DNA from: JBHHZJ01 sp046758005
Lineage (GTDB): Bacteria > Pseudomonadota > Alphaproteobacteria > Kiloniellales > J153
Direction of reading: 5' to 3'
Length of the DNA stretch: 32,828 nt
Assembly: GCA_046758005.1 (NCBI GenBank)
Contig: JBHHZJ010000029.1
Coordinates: 1 to 32,828 of the forward strand
Shown here: positions 26,414 through 32,806 of the stretch, piece by piece
How the letters are laid out: every line of letters begins with the position of its first letter
Position numbering within the stretch: the first letter of the stretch is position 1
Position numbers and translations under genes: made by a program
Notes under the pieces: model-generated
Databases searched by the model: none
Seen by the model: only the letters and a program-made list of their open reading frames with translations
Told to the model about the DNA's origin: nothing

Positions 26414-26456
26414 ATACCGGCGGTCATTGAAAATGACCGCTGGGCGTTCAAACGCC
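26414..26456. repeat. Palindrome C with small hairpin beside it
   Basis: Arms 26417-26428 and 26432-26443 (CCGGCGGTCATT / AATGACCGCTGG) pair over 12 bp with a 3-nt loop and one G-U at the same place as in palindrome B; the outer bases ATACCG (26414-26419) are kept on the left only. A second short hairpin GGCGTT-CA-AACGCC follows at 26443-26456. The 26360-26695 stretch holds these repeats, palindrome D and the tRNA hairpin, and no gene. Confidence 0.7.
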
Positions 26457-26500
26457 ACGCAGGCTTTCCTCGCACAAGCTCGGGCGCGCGGTCGCGCTTG

Positions 26501-26540
26501 CCGAAGGGCATTGTGAGTCAATCACAATGCCCTTCGGTAT
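26501..26540. repeat. Palindrome D, perfect 16-bp stem
   Basis: CCGAAGGGCATTGTGA (26501-26516) and its exact complement (26522-26537) enclose a 5-nt loop; the right side runs on into CGGTAT (26535-26540), the same end as palindromes A and B. The left end is TTGCCG rather than ATACCG. No T-run follows on either strand. Confidence 0.85.
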
Positions 26541-26643
26541 GATACGCGGCGCGTGATCGCCGGAACAACATCGCGCACGAGGATGCCACGTGCCCGCCGC
26601 CATGCGGGGTGGTTTCTCGGCGCCGACGCGGCGCTTACCGCGA

Positions 26644-26664
26644 ACGGCGTTGGCAGAACGCCGT
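26644..26664 (-). terminator. Hairpin downstream of tRNA-Val
   Basis: A perfect 8-bp stem ACGGCGTT / AACGCCGT with a 5-nt loop, 32 bp past the tRNA 3' end on the minus strand. There is no T-run after it, so it may be a processing or weak termination structure. Confidence 0.45.
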
Positions 26665-26695
26665 CCGGCGGCTCGACCCGACCCTTCAATGAATA

Positions 26696-26770
26696 TGGTG
26701 GGCGCACCTGGGATTGAACCAGGGACCTCCTCGATGTCAACGAGGCGCTCTCCCGCTGAGCTATGCGCCC
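26696..26770 (-). tRNA. tRNA-Val (anticodon GAC)
   Basis: On the minus strand the 75-nt sequence folds into a standard cloverleaf: acceptor GGGCGCA/TGCGCCC, D-stem GCTC/GAGC, anticodon stem CCTCG/CGAGG with loop TTGACAT (anticodon GAC, decoding GUC and GUU), T-stem CCTGG/CCAGG with loop TTCAATC, then discriminator A and an encoded CCA (26696-26699 on the plus strand reads TGGT). All conserved positions are present. Confidence 0.97.
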
Positions 26771-26835
26771 GGTCGTTCGCGACGTGGGGTAATGGGGCTT
26801 GTGCGTGCGGCCCGCGCCGCCGCCGAAGCCCAGGC

Positions 26836-26864
26836 GAGGTAGCATCATCGCCGCGCTTTTTCAA
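26836..26864 (-). promoter_or_regulatory. Candidate promoter of tRNA-Val
   Basis: On the minus strand TTGAAA (26864-26859) stands 17 bp before TACCTC (26841-26836). The -35 is strong, the -10 is weak. It lies 66 bp upstream of the tRNA 5' end. Confidence 0.42.
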
Positions 26865-26917
26865 GCCCGCCGGGCGGACGCCGCCGGAGCGCGGTCCTCA
26901 CGGGAGATGGGGCGGCC

Positions 26918-27277
26918 TCACGCCTGTAGCATCACGTCGACCTGGTCGACCAAGTCGCGCAGGTGGAACGGCTTGGACAGGACGCGCGCGTCCTTGGGGC
27001 TCTGCTCGCGCGCCCTGAGCGCCACCGCCGCGAAGCCGGTGATGAACATGACCTTCAGGCCGGGCTGCCTCTTGGTCGCCCGGCGCGCCACCTCGATCCC
27101 GTCCAGGCCGGGCATGACCACGTCGGCCAGGAGCAGATCGAACCGGTCATCGGAGATCTGCGCCAGCGCGTCCAGCCCATCGCCGACCGCCACGACCTCG
27201 TGCCCGGCCCGGCGCAGCGCCTTGGCCAGGAATTCGCGCATACTATTGTCGTCCTCGGCGAGCAGGATATGCGCCAT
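26918..27277 (-). CDS. cpdR: CpdR-type response regulator
   Basis: 119 residues from ATG 27277, a single receiver domain. It has the CpdR hallmarks: MAHILLAEDDNSMREFLAKAL opening (first 20: MAHILLAEDDNSMREFLAKA), VAVGDGLDAL, VMFITGFAAVALRA and VLSKPFHLRDLV. The phosphorylation site is Asp52, with Thr80 and Lys102 as switch residues. In Caulobacter, unphosphorylated CpdR brings substrates to the ClpXP protease at the cell pole and so controls CtrA breakdown through the cell cycle; its phosphate comes from the CckA-ChpT relay. The gene is divergent from the N-formylglutamate-amidohydrolase-like gene, an arrangement I remember from other alphaproteobacteria. A CtrA-like site lies in the shared upstream region (27359-27374). 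Confidence 0.93.
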   Translation of the reverse strand: MAHILLAEDDNSMREFLAKALRRAGHEVVAVGDGLDALAQISDDRFDLLLADVVMPGLDGIEVARRATKRQPGLKVMFITGFAAVALRAREQSPKDARVLSKPFHLRDLVDQVDVMLQA

Positions 27278-27358
27278 GATGCCGTTACGGTCGGGGAATC
27301 CTGCCGGGCCGCCAGCCTTTGGGACCCTGGACAGCACTATAACCTAAGTACCTTTATC

Positions 27359-27374
27359 TAAAATAGTGCTTAAC
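27359..27374 (+). promoter_or_regulatory. CtrA-box-like sequence upstream of cpdR
   Basis: TAAA-N7-TTAAC, one base from the CtrA consensus TTAA-N7-TTAAC. It lies 82 bp upstream of the cpdR start. An inverted repeat AGCACTAT (27333-27340) / ATAGTGCT (27363-27370) partly overlaps it. Confidence 0.4.
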
Positions 27375-27382
27375 ACGGAGCG

Positions 27383-27411
27383 GGGCGGGCCCCTTGCGCC
27401 GGGGCCCGCCC
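27383..27411. other. GC-rich hairpin in the cpdR/amidohydrolase intergenic region
   Basis: A perfect 11-bp stem GGGCGGGCCCC / GGGGCCCGCCC with a 7-nt loop, 50 bp upstream of the plus-strand start at 27462. No T-run. It would lie in the leader of the plus-strand transcript or may block read-through between the divergent genes. Confidence 0.5.
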
Positions 27412-27461
27412 GGCGAAAGGGCGATGACAGGCGCGGCGCTTTCTTTTAAACACGGGGGGAC

Positions 27462-28364
27462 ATGGACGCGGCACTCATCATGGACGCCCAGACCCCGATC
27501 GACATCGACCAAGCGTCGCACGAGATTGTGGCCCCGGAGCGCCAGACGCTTCCGCTGGTCTTCGCCTCGCCGCACAGCGGCCATCACTACCCGGCCGCGT
27601 TCGTCGCCGCCTCCCGCCTTGACCCGCTGGCGCTGCGCCGCTCGGAGGACAGCTTCGTCGACGAGCTGTTCGAAGCGGCGCCGACGCTCGGCGCGCCCCT
27701 CATCCGGGCGCTGTTTCCACGCGCCTTCGTCGATCCCAACCGCGAGCCCTTCGAACTCGACCCGGCGATGTTCGAGGACGAGCTGCCGCCCTACGCCAAC
27801 ACCCGCTCGCCGCGCGTCGCCGCCGGCCTGGGCACGATCGCCCGGGTGGTGGCCAACGGCGCCGACATCTACCGCGGCAAGCTGTGCTTCGCCGAGGCGT
27901 TGCACCGCCTGCGCAAGTACTACTGGCCCTATCACAAGGCGCTCGGGGACCTGGTGGAATGGACCAGGGTCGGCTTCGGCTGCTGCGTCCTGGTGGACTG
28001 CCATTCCATGCCGTCGGTCGGCGGACCCATGGACAACGACGCCGGCCATCGGCGGGTCGACTTCGTGCTCGGCGACTGCCACGGCACGTCCTGCGCACCG
28101 GCCGTGGTCGAGGCGGTCGAGCGCGCGTTGCGCGCGTTGGGCTACCATGTGGCGCGGAACACGCCTTACTCCGGCGGCTACGTCACGCGCCACTACGGCC
28201 GCCCGGCGGACGGCGTGCACAGCCTGCAGATCGAGATCAACCGCGCCCTCTACATGGACGAATCGCGGATCCGGCGCAGCCCGGGAATGGACCAACTGGT
28301 CGCGGACGTCCGTCGGGTGATCGCCGCCCTCGGCGGCATCGACCGGGCCGAGATTCGGGTCTGA
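27462..28364 (+). CDS. N-formylglutamate amidohydrolase family protein
   Basis: 300 residues of the HutG/N-formylglutamate-amidohydrolase family (zinc-dependent): LVFASPHSGHHYP opens the domain, followed by RSEDSFVDELF, VDPNREPFELDPAMF, RGKLCFAEALHRLRKYYWPYH, LVDCHSMPSVGG and LQIEINRALYMDE. In histidine degradation the true HutG releases formate from N-formylglutamate; there are no hut genes here, so the actual substrate may differ. ATG 27462 or 27480 can start the protein; no good ribosome-binding site decides. The GNAT gene overlaps the stop by one base (TGATG), so the two are translationally coupled. Confidence 0.9.
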   Translation: MDAALIMDAQTPIDIDQASHEIVAPERQTLPLVFASPHSGHHYPAAFVAASRLDPLALRRSEDSFVDELFEAAPTLGAPLIRALFPRAFVDPNREPFELDPAMFEDELPPYANTRSPRVAAGLGTIARVVANGADIYRGKLCFAEALHRLRKYYWPYHKALGDLVEWTRVGFGCCVLVDCHSMPSVGGPMDNDAGHRRVDFVLGDCHGTSCAPAVVEAVERALRALGYHVARNTPYSGGYVTRHYGRPADGVHSLQIEINRALYMDESRIRRSPGMDQLVADVRRVIAALGGIDRAEIRV

Positions 28365-28948
28365 TGGCCGCCGTGGCGGCGGGGCCGGTGATCCGCGTCC
28401 GCGAGGCCCGCCGGGAGGATCTGGAACGCATCCAGGCGATCTACGCCCACCACGTCCGGCACGGCCTGGCCTCCTTCGAGGAAACGCCGCCGGACCTGGA
28501 GGAGATTGTCCGCCGCTTCGAGGCGACCCTCGCCGCCGGCCTGCCCTATCTGGCCGCCGAGCTCGAGGCGGCCGGCTCGGCCGCCGGGGTGCAGGGCTAT
28601 GCTTTCGCCGGCCGCTACCGGCCGCGGCCGGCCTACCGCTACACCGTGGAGAACTCCGTCTACGTGGCCCCGGACGGTGTCGGGTGCGGCGTGGGGCGGG
28701 CGCTGCTGGGCGAGCTCATCCGCCGCTGCACCGCGCTCGGGTACCGGCAGATGGTCGCGGTCATCGGCGACAGCGACAACGTGGCCTCGATCCGGCTCCA
28801 CGAGGCGTTCGGATTCGCCCACGCCGGCACGTTGCGCTCGGTCGGGTTCAAGTTCGGCCGCTGGGTCGACAGCGTGATCATGCAGCGCCCCCTCGGCGAG
28901 GGAGATACCGCCCCGCCGGGGGCGCCACCGGCCGGAACAACCGGCTGA
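28364..28948 (+). CDS. GNAT acetyltransferase (phosphinothricin acetyltransferase-like)
   Basis: 194 residues. The GNAT fold is recognisable by IRVREARREDLERIQAIY, YTVENSVYVAPDGVGCGVGR (acetyl-CoA loop), RQMVAVIGDSDNVASIRLHE, FGFAHAGTLRSVGFKFGRW and VDSVIMQRPL. These blocks match the PAT/MddA-like branch that N-acetylates methionine sulfone/sulfoximine or phosphinothricin; the natural substrate is uncertain. The C-terminal 20 residues are Pro/Ala/Gly-rich tail. The start overlaps the stop of the amidohydrolase gene. Confidence 0.9.
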   Translation: MAAVAAGPVIRVREARREDLERIQAIYAHHVRHGLASFEETPPDLEEIVRRFEATLAAGLPYLAAELEAAGSAAGVQGYAFAGRYRPRPAYRYTVENSVYVAPDGVGCGVGRALLGELIRRCTALGYRQMVAVIGDSDNVASIRLHEAFGFAHAGTLRSVGFKFGRWVDSVIMQRPLGEGDTAPPGAPPAGTTG

Positions 28949-28972
28949 CCGGCCGCGGCCGGCGAGCAAATC

Positions 28973-28995
28973 GGGCCGTGCCCGCGGCACGGCCC
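28973..28995 (+). terminator. Hairpin after the GNAT gene
   Basis: A perfect 10-bp stem GGGCCGTGCC / GGCACGGCCC with a 3-nt loop lies 24 bp after the stop codon, followed by AGGTTTAG rather than a T-run. A plausible but weak terminator. The remaining 28949-29226 shows a short palindrome ATGAGCG-GG-CGCTCAT (29036-29051) and nothing coding. Confidence 0.5.
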
Positions 28996-29226
28996 AGGTT
29001 TAGGGAGGAAACGCCTGACAGGCGCGCGGCACCGAATGAGCGGGCGCTCATCGTCCATGCCGCACCGCACAATATTGCTCAAGAATCCTTTTGCCGCAAG
29101 GGCTCGGCTTCGTTGTGATGCAGCAAGGGCGGCGCGGCCGTTTCGGCTACGGGTTGGCCGGGGCCGGGCGGGCCGGCGACGCGAGCCCAGCCCCGGGTCC
29201 ATCTCGCATCTAGGAAAGGGTGAGCG

Positions 29227-30222
29227 ATGTTCAGGGCCATTTTGCTGGAGGAAACGGACGGCAAGGTGAGCGCCTCGGTCCAGGAACTGGACGAGTCGCG
29301 CCTGCCGGACTTCGAGGGCGGCGAGGTCACCCTCGCGGTCGAGTACTCGACCCTCAATTACAAGGACGGGATGATCCTGAACGGGCTCGGCCGGCTCGTG
29401 CGCCAGTACCCGCACGTGCCGGGGATCGACTTCGCCGGGACGGTCGAGGACAGCACGCACCCGGACTACAAGCCGGGCGACCGGGTCGTGCTCACCGGCT
29501 GGCGGGTCGGCGAGCTGAGCTGGGGCGGCCACGCGCAGAAGGCGCGCGTCAAGGGCGACTGGCTGGTGCCCTTGCCCGAGGGGCTGACCACCAAACGGGC
29601 CATGGCGCTCGGCACCGCCGGCTTCACGGCCATGCTGGCGGTCCTGGCCCTGGAGGAACACGGCGCGGCTCCGGACCAGGGCGAGGTCCTGGTGACCGGC
29701 GCCGCCGGCGGCGTCGGCTCGGTGGCGGTGGCGGTCCTGGCCGGGCTGGGCTACCGGGTCGCGGCCTCGACCGGGCGCGCCGAGACGCACGACTATCTGA
29801 AATCCCTGGGGGCGGCGACGATCGTCGAGCGCCGCGAGCTGGCCGAGCCGCCCAAGCGGCCGCTGGAGAGCGAACGCTGGGCGGGCTGCGTCGATTCGGT
29901 GGGCGGCACGACGCTCGCCCACGTGCTGGCGCAGACCGCCTACGGCGGGTCCGTGGCCGCGGTCGGCCTGGCCGGCGGCACGACGCTGGAGACCACCGTG
30001 CTGCCGTTCCTTCTGCGCGGGGTGAAACTGCTCGGCATCGACTCGGTCATGTGCCCGGCGCCGCGCCGGCGCAGGGCGTGGTCCCGGCTGGCCTCCGACC
30101 TGCCCATGGACAAGCTCGACGCCATGACCGGCGAGGCCAAGCTGGCCGATCTGCCGCGGCTGGGCGCCGAGATCCTCAAGGGCCGGGTGCGCGGCCGAAT
30201 CGTGGTCGACGTCAACGCCTGA
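29227..30222 (+). CDS. acuI: Acryloyl-CoA reductase / YhdH-family quinone oxidoreductase
   Basis: 331 residues of the zinc-free medium-chain reductase family, branch YhdH/AcuI: MFRAILLEE opening, STLNYKDGMILNG, PHVPGIDFAGTVEDS, the NADPH-binding GAAGGVGSVAVAVLAGLGY (158-176) with STGR (181-184) for the 2'-phosphate, and IDSVMCPAPRRRRAW near the end. AcuI reduces acryloyl-CoA to propionyl-CoA and detoxifies it. The start follows AGGAAAGGG. No dmd or 3-hydroxypropionate genes are close. The gene is followed by the nitrilase-family gene with its own promoter. Confidence 0.9.
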   Translation: MFRAILLEETDGKVSASVQELDESRLPDFEGGEVTLAVEYSTLNYKDGMILNGLGRLVRQYPHVPGIDFAGTVEDSTHPDYKPGDRVVLTGWRVGELSWGGHAQKARVKGDWLVPLPEGLTTKRAMALGTAGFTAMLAVLALEEHGAAPDQGEVLVTGAAGGVGSVAVAVLAGLGYRVAASTGRAETHDYLKSLGAATIVERRELAEPPKRPLESERWAGCVDSVGGTTLAHVLAQTAYGGSVAAVGLAGGTTLETTVLPFLLRGVKLLGIDSVMCPAPRRRRAWSRLASDLPMDKLDAMTGEAKLADLPRLGAEILKGRVRGRIVVDVNA

Positions 30223-30260
30223 GCGCCGGCGGCCGGTCCGCGCGTCCGGGACAGGCGGCG

Positions 30261-30290
30261 TTCGACAGGCGCCGTGCGCGGCACTAAACT
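30261..30290 (+). promoter_or_regulatory. Candidate promoter of nitrilase-family gene
   Basis: TTCGAC (30261-30266) and TAAACT (30285-30290) are 18 bp apart, 55 bp before ATG 30346. Same form as the promoters at 3170-3199 and 31238-31267. Confidence 0.45.
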
Positions 30291-30345
30291 TTTCGTCCGG
30301 CCGCGCGGCGGGCCATGAGACGGTGACGACACCCGGGAGGACGAC

Positions 30346-31206
30346 ATGAGCGCAGCCTTCAAGGTCGCCTGCATCCAGAACAGCGCCGGCCCCGAGATCG
30401 GTCCGAGCATGGAGGAGGCCACCCGGCTGGTGCGCGCCGCGCACGCCCGGGGCGCGGAGCTGATCTGCCTGCCCGAGTACTTCTCCTGCCTCAAGGCGAG
30501 CGACGATCAATTCGTGGTCGGCGCGCTGGCCGAGGCGGAGCATCCGGCGATCCCGCATTACCGGGCGCTGGCGCTGAAGTTGAGCGCTTGGCTCCTGCTC
30601 GGCTCGCTCGCCATCAAGGCGGGGCCGGACCGGGTCTTCAACCGCTCGTACCTGATCGACCCGGCGGGCCAAATCGTGGCCCGTTACGACAAGCTCCACC
30701 TCTTCGACGTCGACCTGGAAGGCGGCGAGAGCTACCGGGAATCGGCCGCCATCGCGCCCGGCGACCGGGCGGTGCTGGCGCCCACGCCGTGGGGGCCGAT
30801 CGGCCTGACCATCTGCTACGATCTGCGCTTTGCCTACCTGTACCGGGCGCTGGCCCAGGCGGGGGCGTTGTTCCTGGCCGTGCCGGCGGCCTTCGCCAAG
30901 ACCACCGGGCAGGCCCACTGGCACGTGCTGGTGCGCAGCCGGGCGATCGAGACCGGCTGCTATGTCTTCGCGCCCTGCCAGTGCGGCACGCACGGCGGCG
31001 GGCGGCCGACCTACGGCCATTCCCTGATCGTCGATCCCTGGGGCCAAGTGCTGGCCGACGGCGGCGAGGAGCCCGGGTTCGTCCTGGCCGAGGTCGACCC
31101 CGCCGAGGTCGCCAAGGCGCGGCGCATGATCCCGGCGCTCGATCACGACCGCGCCTTCGCCGGACCGGATTCGCCCGCGGCCGCGCCGCTCGCGCGGCGC
31201 GCCTGA
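30346..31206 (+). CDS. Carbon-nitrogen hydrolase (nitrilase superfamily amidase)
   Basis: 286 residues. The catalytic triad is visible: Glu44 (ICLPEYFSC), Lys116 (ARYDKLHLFDVDLEGGESYRES, shown in part) and Cys157 (GLTICYDLRF). The DVDLEGGESYRES block and YDLRF motif place it in the NIT1/NIT2-like branch, which includes omega-amidases and deaminated-glutathione amidases. Either role is possible here; the branch cannot be settled by eye. Start preceded by GGGAGGACGAC. The C-terminus has a short Ala/Arg tail. Confidence 0.9.
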   Translation: MSAAFKVACIQNSAGPEIGPSMEEATRLVRAAHARGAELICLPEYFSCLKASDDQFVVGALAEAEHPAIPHYRALALKLSAWLLLGSLAIKAGPDRVFNRSYLIDPAGQIVARYDKLHLFDVDLEGGESYRESAAIAPGDRAVLAPTPWGPIGLTICYDLRFAYLYRALAQAGALFLAVPAAFAKTTGQAHWHVLVRSRAIETGCYVFAPCQCGTHGGGRPTYGHSLIVDPWGQVLADGGEEPGFVLAEVDPAEVAKARRMIPALDHDRAFAGPDSPAAAPLARRA

Positions 31207-31237
31207 CCGCCCAATTCCCCCCGGCGCCCCGGGCGCG

Positions 31238-31267
31238 TTGAAGCCCGCCGCCCCGGCGCCCTAAAAT
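31238..31267 (+). promoter_or_regulatory. Candidate promoter of uncharacterised gene at 31320
   Basis: TTGAAG (31238-31243), 18 bp, then TAAAAT (31262-31267). The -10 overlaps the first ATG (31266) of the frame, which therefore cannot be the start; ATG 31320 is preferred. Confidence 0.5.
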
Positions 31268-31319
31268 GGCGGCGAGCGCGGAAGGCAAGACGTTTTCACC
31301 TGCCGGGGTACCGGATGCG

Positions 31320-31928
31320 ATGAGCGCTTTGGGCGGTAGCGGGGAAAGCGGCGCGGTCGTCCGTCTCGAGGCGGCGCAGGCGGCGGTGCGCGACCACTTC
31401 CTGGGCTGGCAGTGCCGGCTGCGCCAGTTGGCGGTGCGCCAGGCCGGCGGACGGCCGACCTCGGGAATGCGGCCGCGGGTGCGGCTGGCCGACGCGTCGG
31501 AGCCGCTCGGTCGAATCACGGTGCTGATCGTGCGCAAGGACCCGGCGGAGTCGACGGCACGCTTCCGCCACATCGTGCGCCGCACCCAGGACCCCGCCGA
31601 GCGCTACGACGACGCGCTGCGCGCGCTGGCGGCGGCCTACTACCAGCGGCACCAGGAATTCTCGGACGAGCTGACCGCGCTGTTCGGGCCCGACTCCACG
31701 ATCGCCCGGCGCCTGCTCGATTCCGGCGCCTGCGTCCTGGGGTTCGAGCAGTACAACCAGCGCTACCGCCTGGCGTGCGCGCCGCGCGAGCTGGCGCCGG
31801 AGGACCCGGCCTATCAGGCGACCTATTGGCACAACTCCATGTTCAATCCGGACATGCCGGCGCAGGTGAAGGTGCTCGGCTTCAGGCCGGATTGGGCCCG
31901 CGCCCATGCCGACCCGCCGGTCCCTTGA
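31320..31928 (+). CDS. Conserved uncharacterised protein
   Basis: 202 residues from ATG 31320. Visible blocks: VVRLEAAQAAVRDHFLGWQC, RQLAVRQAGGRPTSGMRPRV, PAESTARFRHIVRRTQDPAE, RYDDALRALAAAYYQRHQEF, SDELTALFGPDSTIARRLLD, VLGFEQYNQRYRLAC, and YQATYWHNSMFNPDMPAQVK near the end. Mixed helix and strand, no signal peptide and no membrane segment. I recall similar sequences in other Rhodospirillales, always unannotated. It directly follows the amidase gene. No function can be given. Confidence 0.82.
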   Translation: MSALGGSGESGAVVRLEAAQAAVRDHFLGWQCRLRQLAVRQAGGRPTSGMRPRVRLADASEPLGRITVLIVRKDPAESTARFRHIVRRTQDPAERYDDALRALAAAYYQRHQEFSDELTALFGPDSTIARRLLDSGACVLGFEQYNQRYRLACAPRELAPEDPAYQATYWHNSMFNPDMPAQVKVLGFRPDWARAHADPPVP

Positions 31929-31964
31929 CGTGCCGCCGCGGCGTCCCGGCGGACCGGTCGCCAC

Positions 31965-31995
31965 AAAAAAGGAGCCCCGCGGCGCCGCGGGGCTC
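31965..31995 (-). terminator. Intrinsic terminator, minus-strand orientation
   Basis: A perfect 24-bp palindrome GAGCCCCGCGGC/GCCGCGGGGCTC (31972-31995) is followed on the minus strand by a C and TTTTTT (31970-31965). It ends a transcript from the right, that is, the Flp-like gene at 32156-32362. On the plus strand it has no T-run. Confidence 0.85.
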
Positions 31996-32155
31996 GAAAG
32001 TGGCGAATGTGCGATGTGCGCCGCTTGTCGCGGCCGGTTCTAGGGTGGTCCAGATGACTGGACGAGCGGGAACGGCTGCGTTTGGAGAGATGCGCCACAG
32101 GGACGCAACCGGCCCCAAGCCGGCGGCGCCGCCGCGCGGCGCCGCCAGGATCGGA

Positions 32156-32362
32156 TCAATCAGTCGCCTCCCGTGATGCGCTGTGCTGAAGCCGAAGCGT
32201 GACCAGCCGGCCGGTACGGTGGGAACAGACGAGCGAACCGATCAGGCACAGTCCGGCGACCACGAAGGCCCCCGCCTCCAGGGCCGTGATCGCCGCGATC
32301 GAGACCAGGACGGCCAGCAGGCCGTATTCGATCGCGATGGCTTCGGGCCGTGTGTCCGGCAT
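32156..32362 (-). CDS. Flp-pilin-like small membrane protein
   Basis: 68 residues from ATG 32362, with AAGGGGAGA about eight bases upstream. A hydrophobic N-terminal part begins with EAIAIEYGLLAVLVSIAAIT and continues VVAGLCLIGSLVC; the C-terminal 20 residues are polar (SHRTGRLVTLRLQHSASREA, 49-68). The AIEYGLLA core matches Flp/Fap type IVb pilins (G-ATAIEYGLIA), but the residue at the prepilin cleavage position is Glu instead of Gly and the C-terminal part is longer. It may be a diverged pilin-like protein that is not processed. No tad/cpa genes are nearby. Promoter at 32411-32438 and terminator at 31965-31995 give it a self-contained transcript. Confidence 0.78.
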   Translation of the reverse strand: MPDTRPEAIAIEYGLLAVLVSIAAITALEAGAFVVAGLCLIGSLVCSHRTGRLVTLRLQHSASREATD

Positions 32363-32410
32363 GTCGGATCTCCCCTTGCGTCTGTCCGATCCGGCGTCGA
32401 AACTCGTTGA

Positions 32411-32438
32411 AGTATAGCACACGACAAAAAATTTGCAA
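32411..32438 (-). promoter_or_regulatory. Promoter of Flp-like gene
   Basis: On the minus strand TTGCAA (32438-32433), 16 bp, TATACT (32416-32411). A 10-bp perfect palindrome ATTTGCAAAT (32431-32440) covers the -35. Transcription would start near 32404, 42 bp before the ATG. Confidence 0.65.
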
Positions 32439-32480
32439 ATAAAAAAGATGGTTTATCTTAAAGGTTAATTAGAGCGCGAG

Positions 32481-32500
32481 ACAAATTTTCGTAAATTTGT
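32481..32500. promoter_or_regulatory. Operator-like AT-rich palindrome
   Basis: ACAAATTT (32481-32488) and AAATTTGT (32493-32500) form a perfect inverted repeat around TCGT. It lies 43 bp upstream of the -35 of the Flp-like gene, a position suited to an activator or repressor. The protein is unknown. The wider stretch 32363-32828 contains no recognised gene. Confidence 0.4.
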
Positions 32501-32585
32501 ACCGATCTACCTAGAAAACTAAATGTCCGGCCCGGAATGAATCATTTATGTTCAAAGCGCTGGCAGCAGTCATTTCCCCATTTCT

Positions 32586-32670
32586 TGTCACCCTCGGGCG
32601 CGACCCGAGGGTCCATCGATGAGCGAGACTGCGACCTCGATGGATTGCCGGGTCACGCCCGGCAATGACA
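32586..32670. repeat. Composite intergenic palindromic repeat
   Basis: Two 9-bp hairpins, ACCCTCGGG/CCCGAGGGT (32590-32598, 32604-32612) and ATTGCCGGG/CCCGGCAAT (32644-32652, 32658-32666), flank a central hairpin TCCATCGA/TCGATGGA (32612-32619, 32637-32644). The left half is similar to the reverse complement of the right half, with TGTCA and TGACA at the ends. Elements of this wording (GTCATTGCCGGG...) are a known type of dispersed intergenic repeat in alphaproteobacteria. Confidence 0.8.
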
Positions 32671-32779
32671 GTTGGAGACGGCCGTCAGGCCAAGCCATTG
32701 ATCAGAAAGACTTAATTTCGAGTCGGACTCAAAGAAATCGCCGAAGACACGCGGCGCGGCCGGGCGCGGGCGAACGAAA

Positions 32780-32806
32780 GCCCCGCCGGCCCGAGACCGG
32801 CGGGGC
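32780..32806 (-). terminator. GC-rich hairpin at the right edge
   Basis: A perfect 10-bp stem GCCCCGCCGG / CCGGCGGGGC with a 7-nt loop. On the minus strand it is followed by TTTCGTT, a modest T-run, so it may end a gene that lies beyond the window. Confidence 0.5.
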
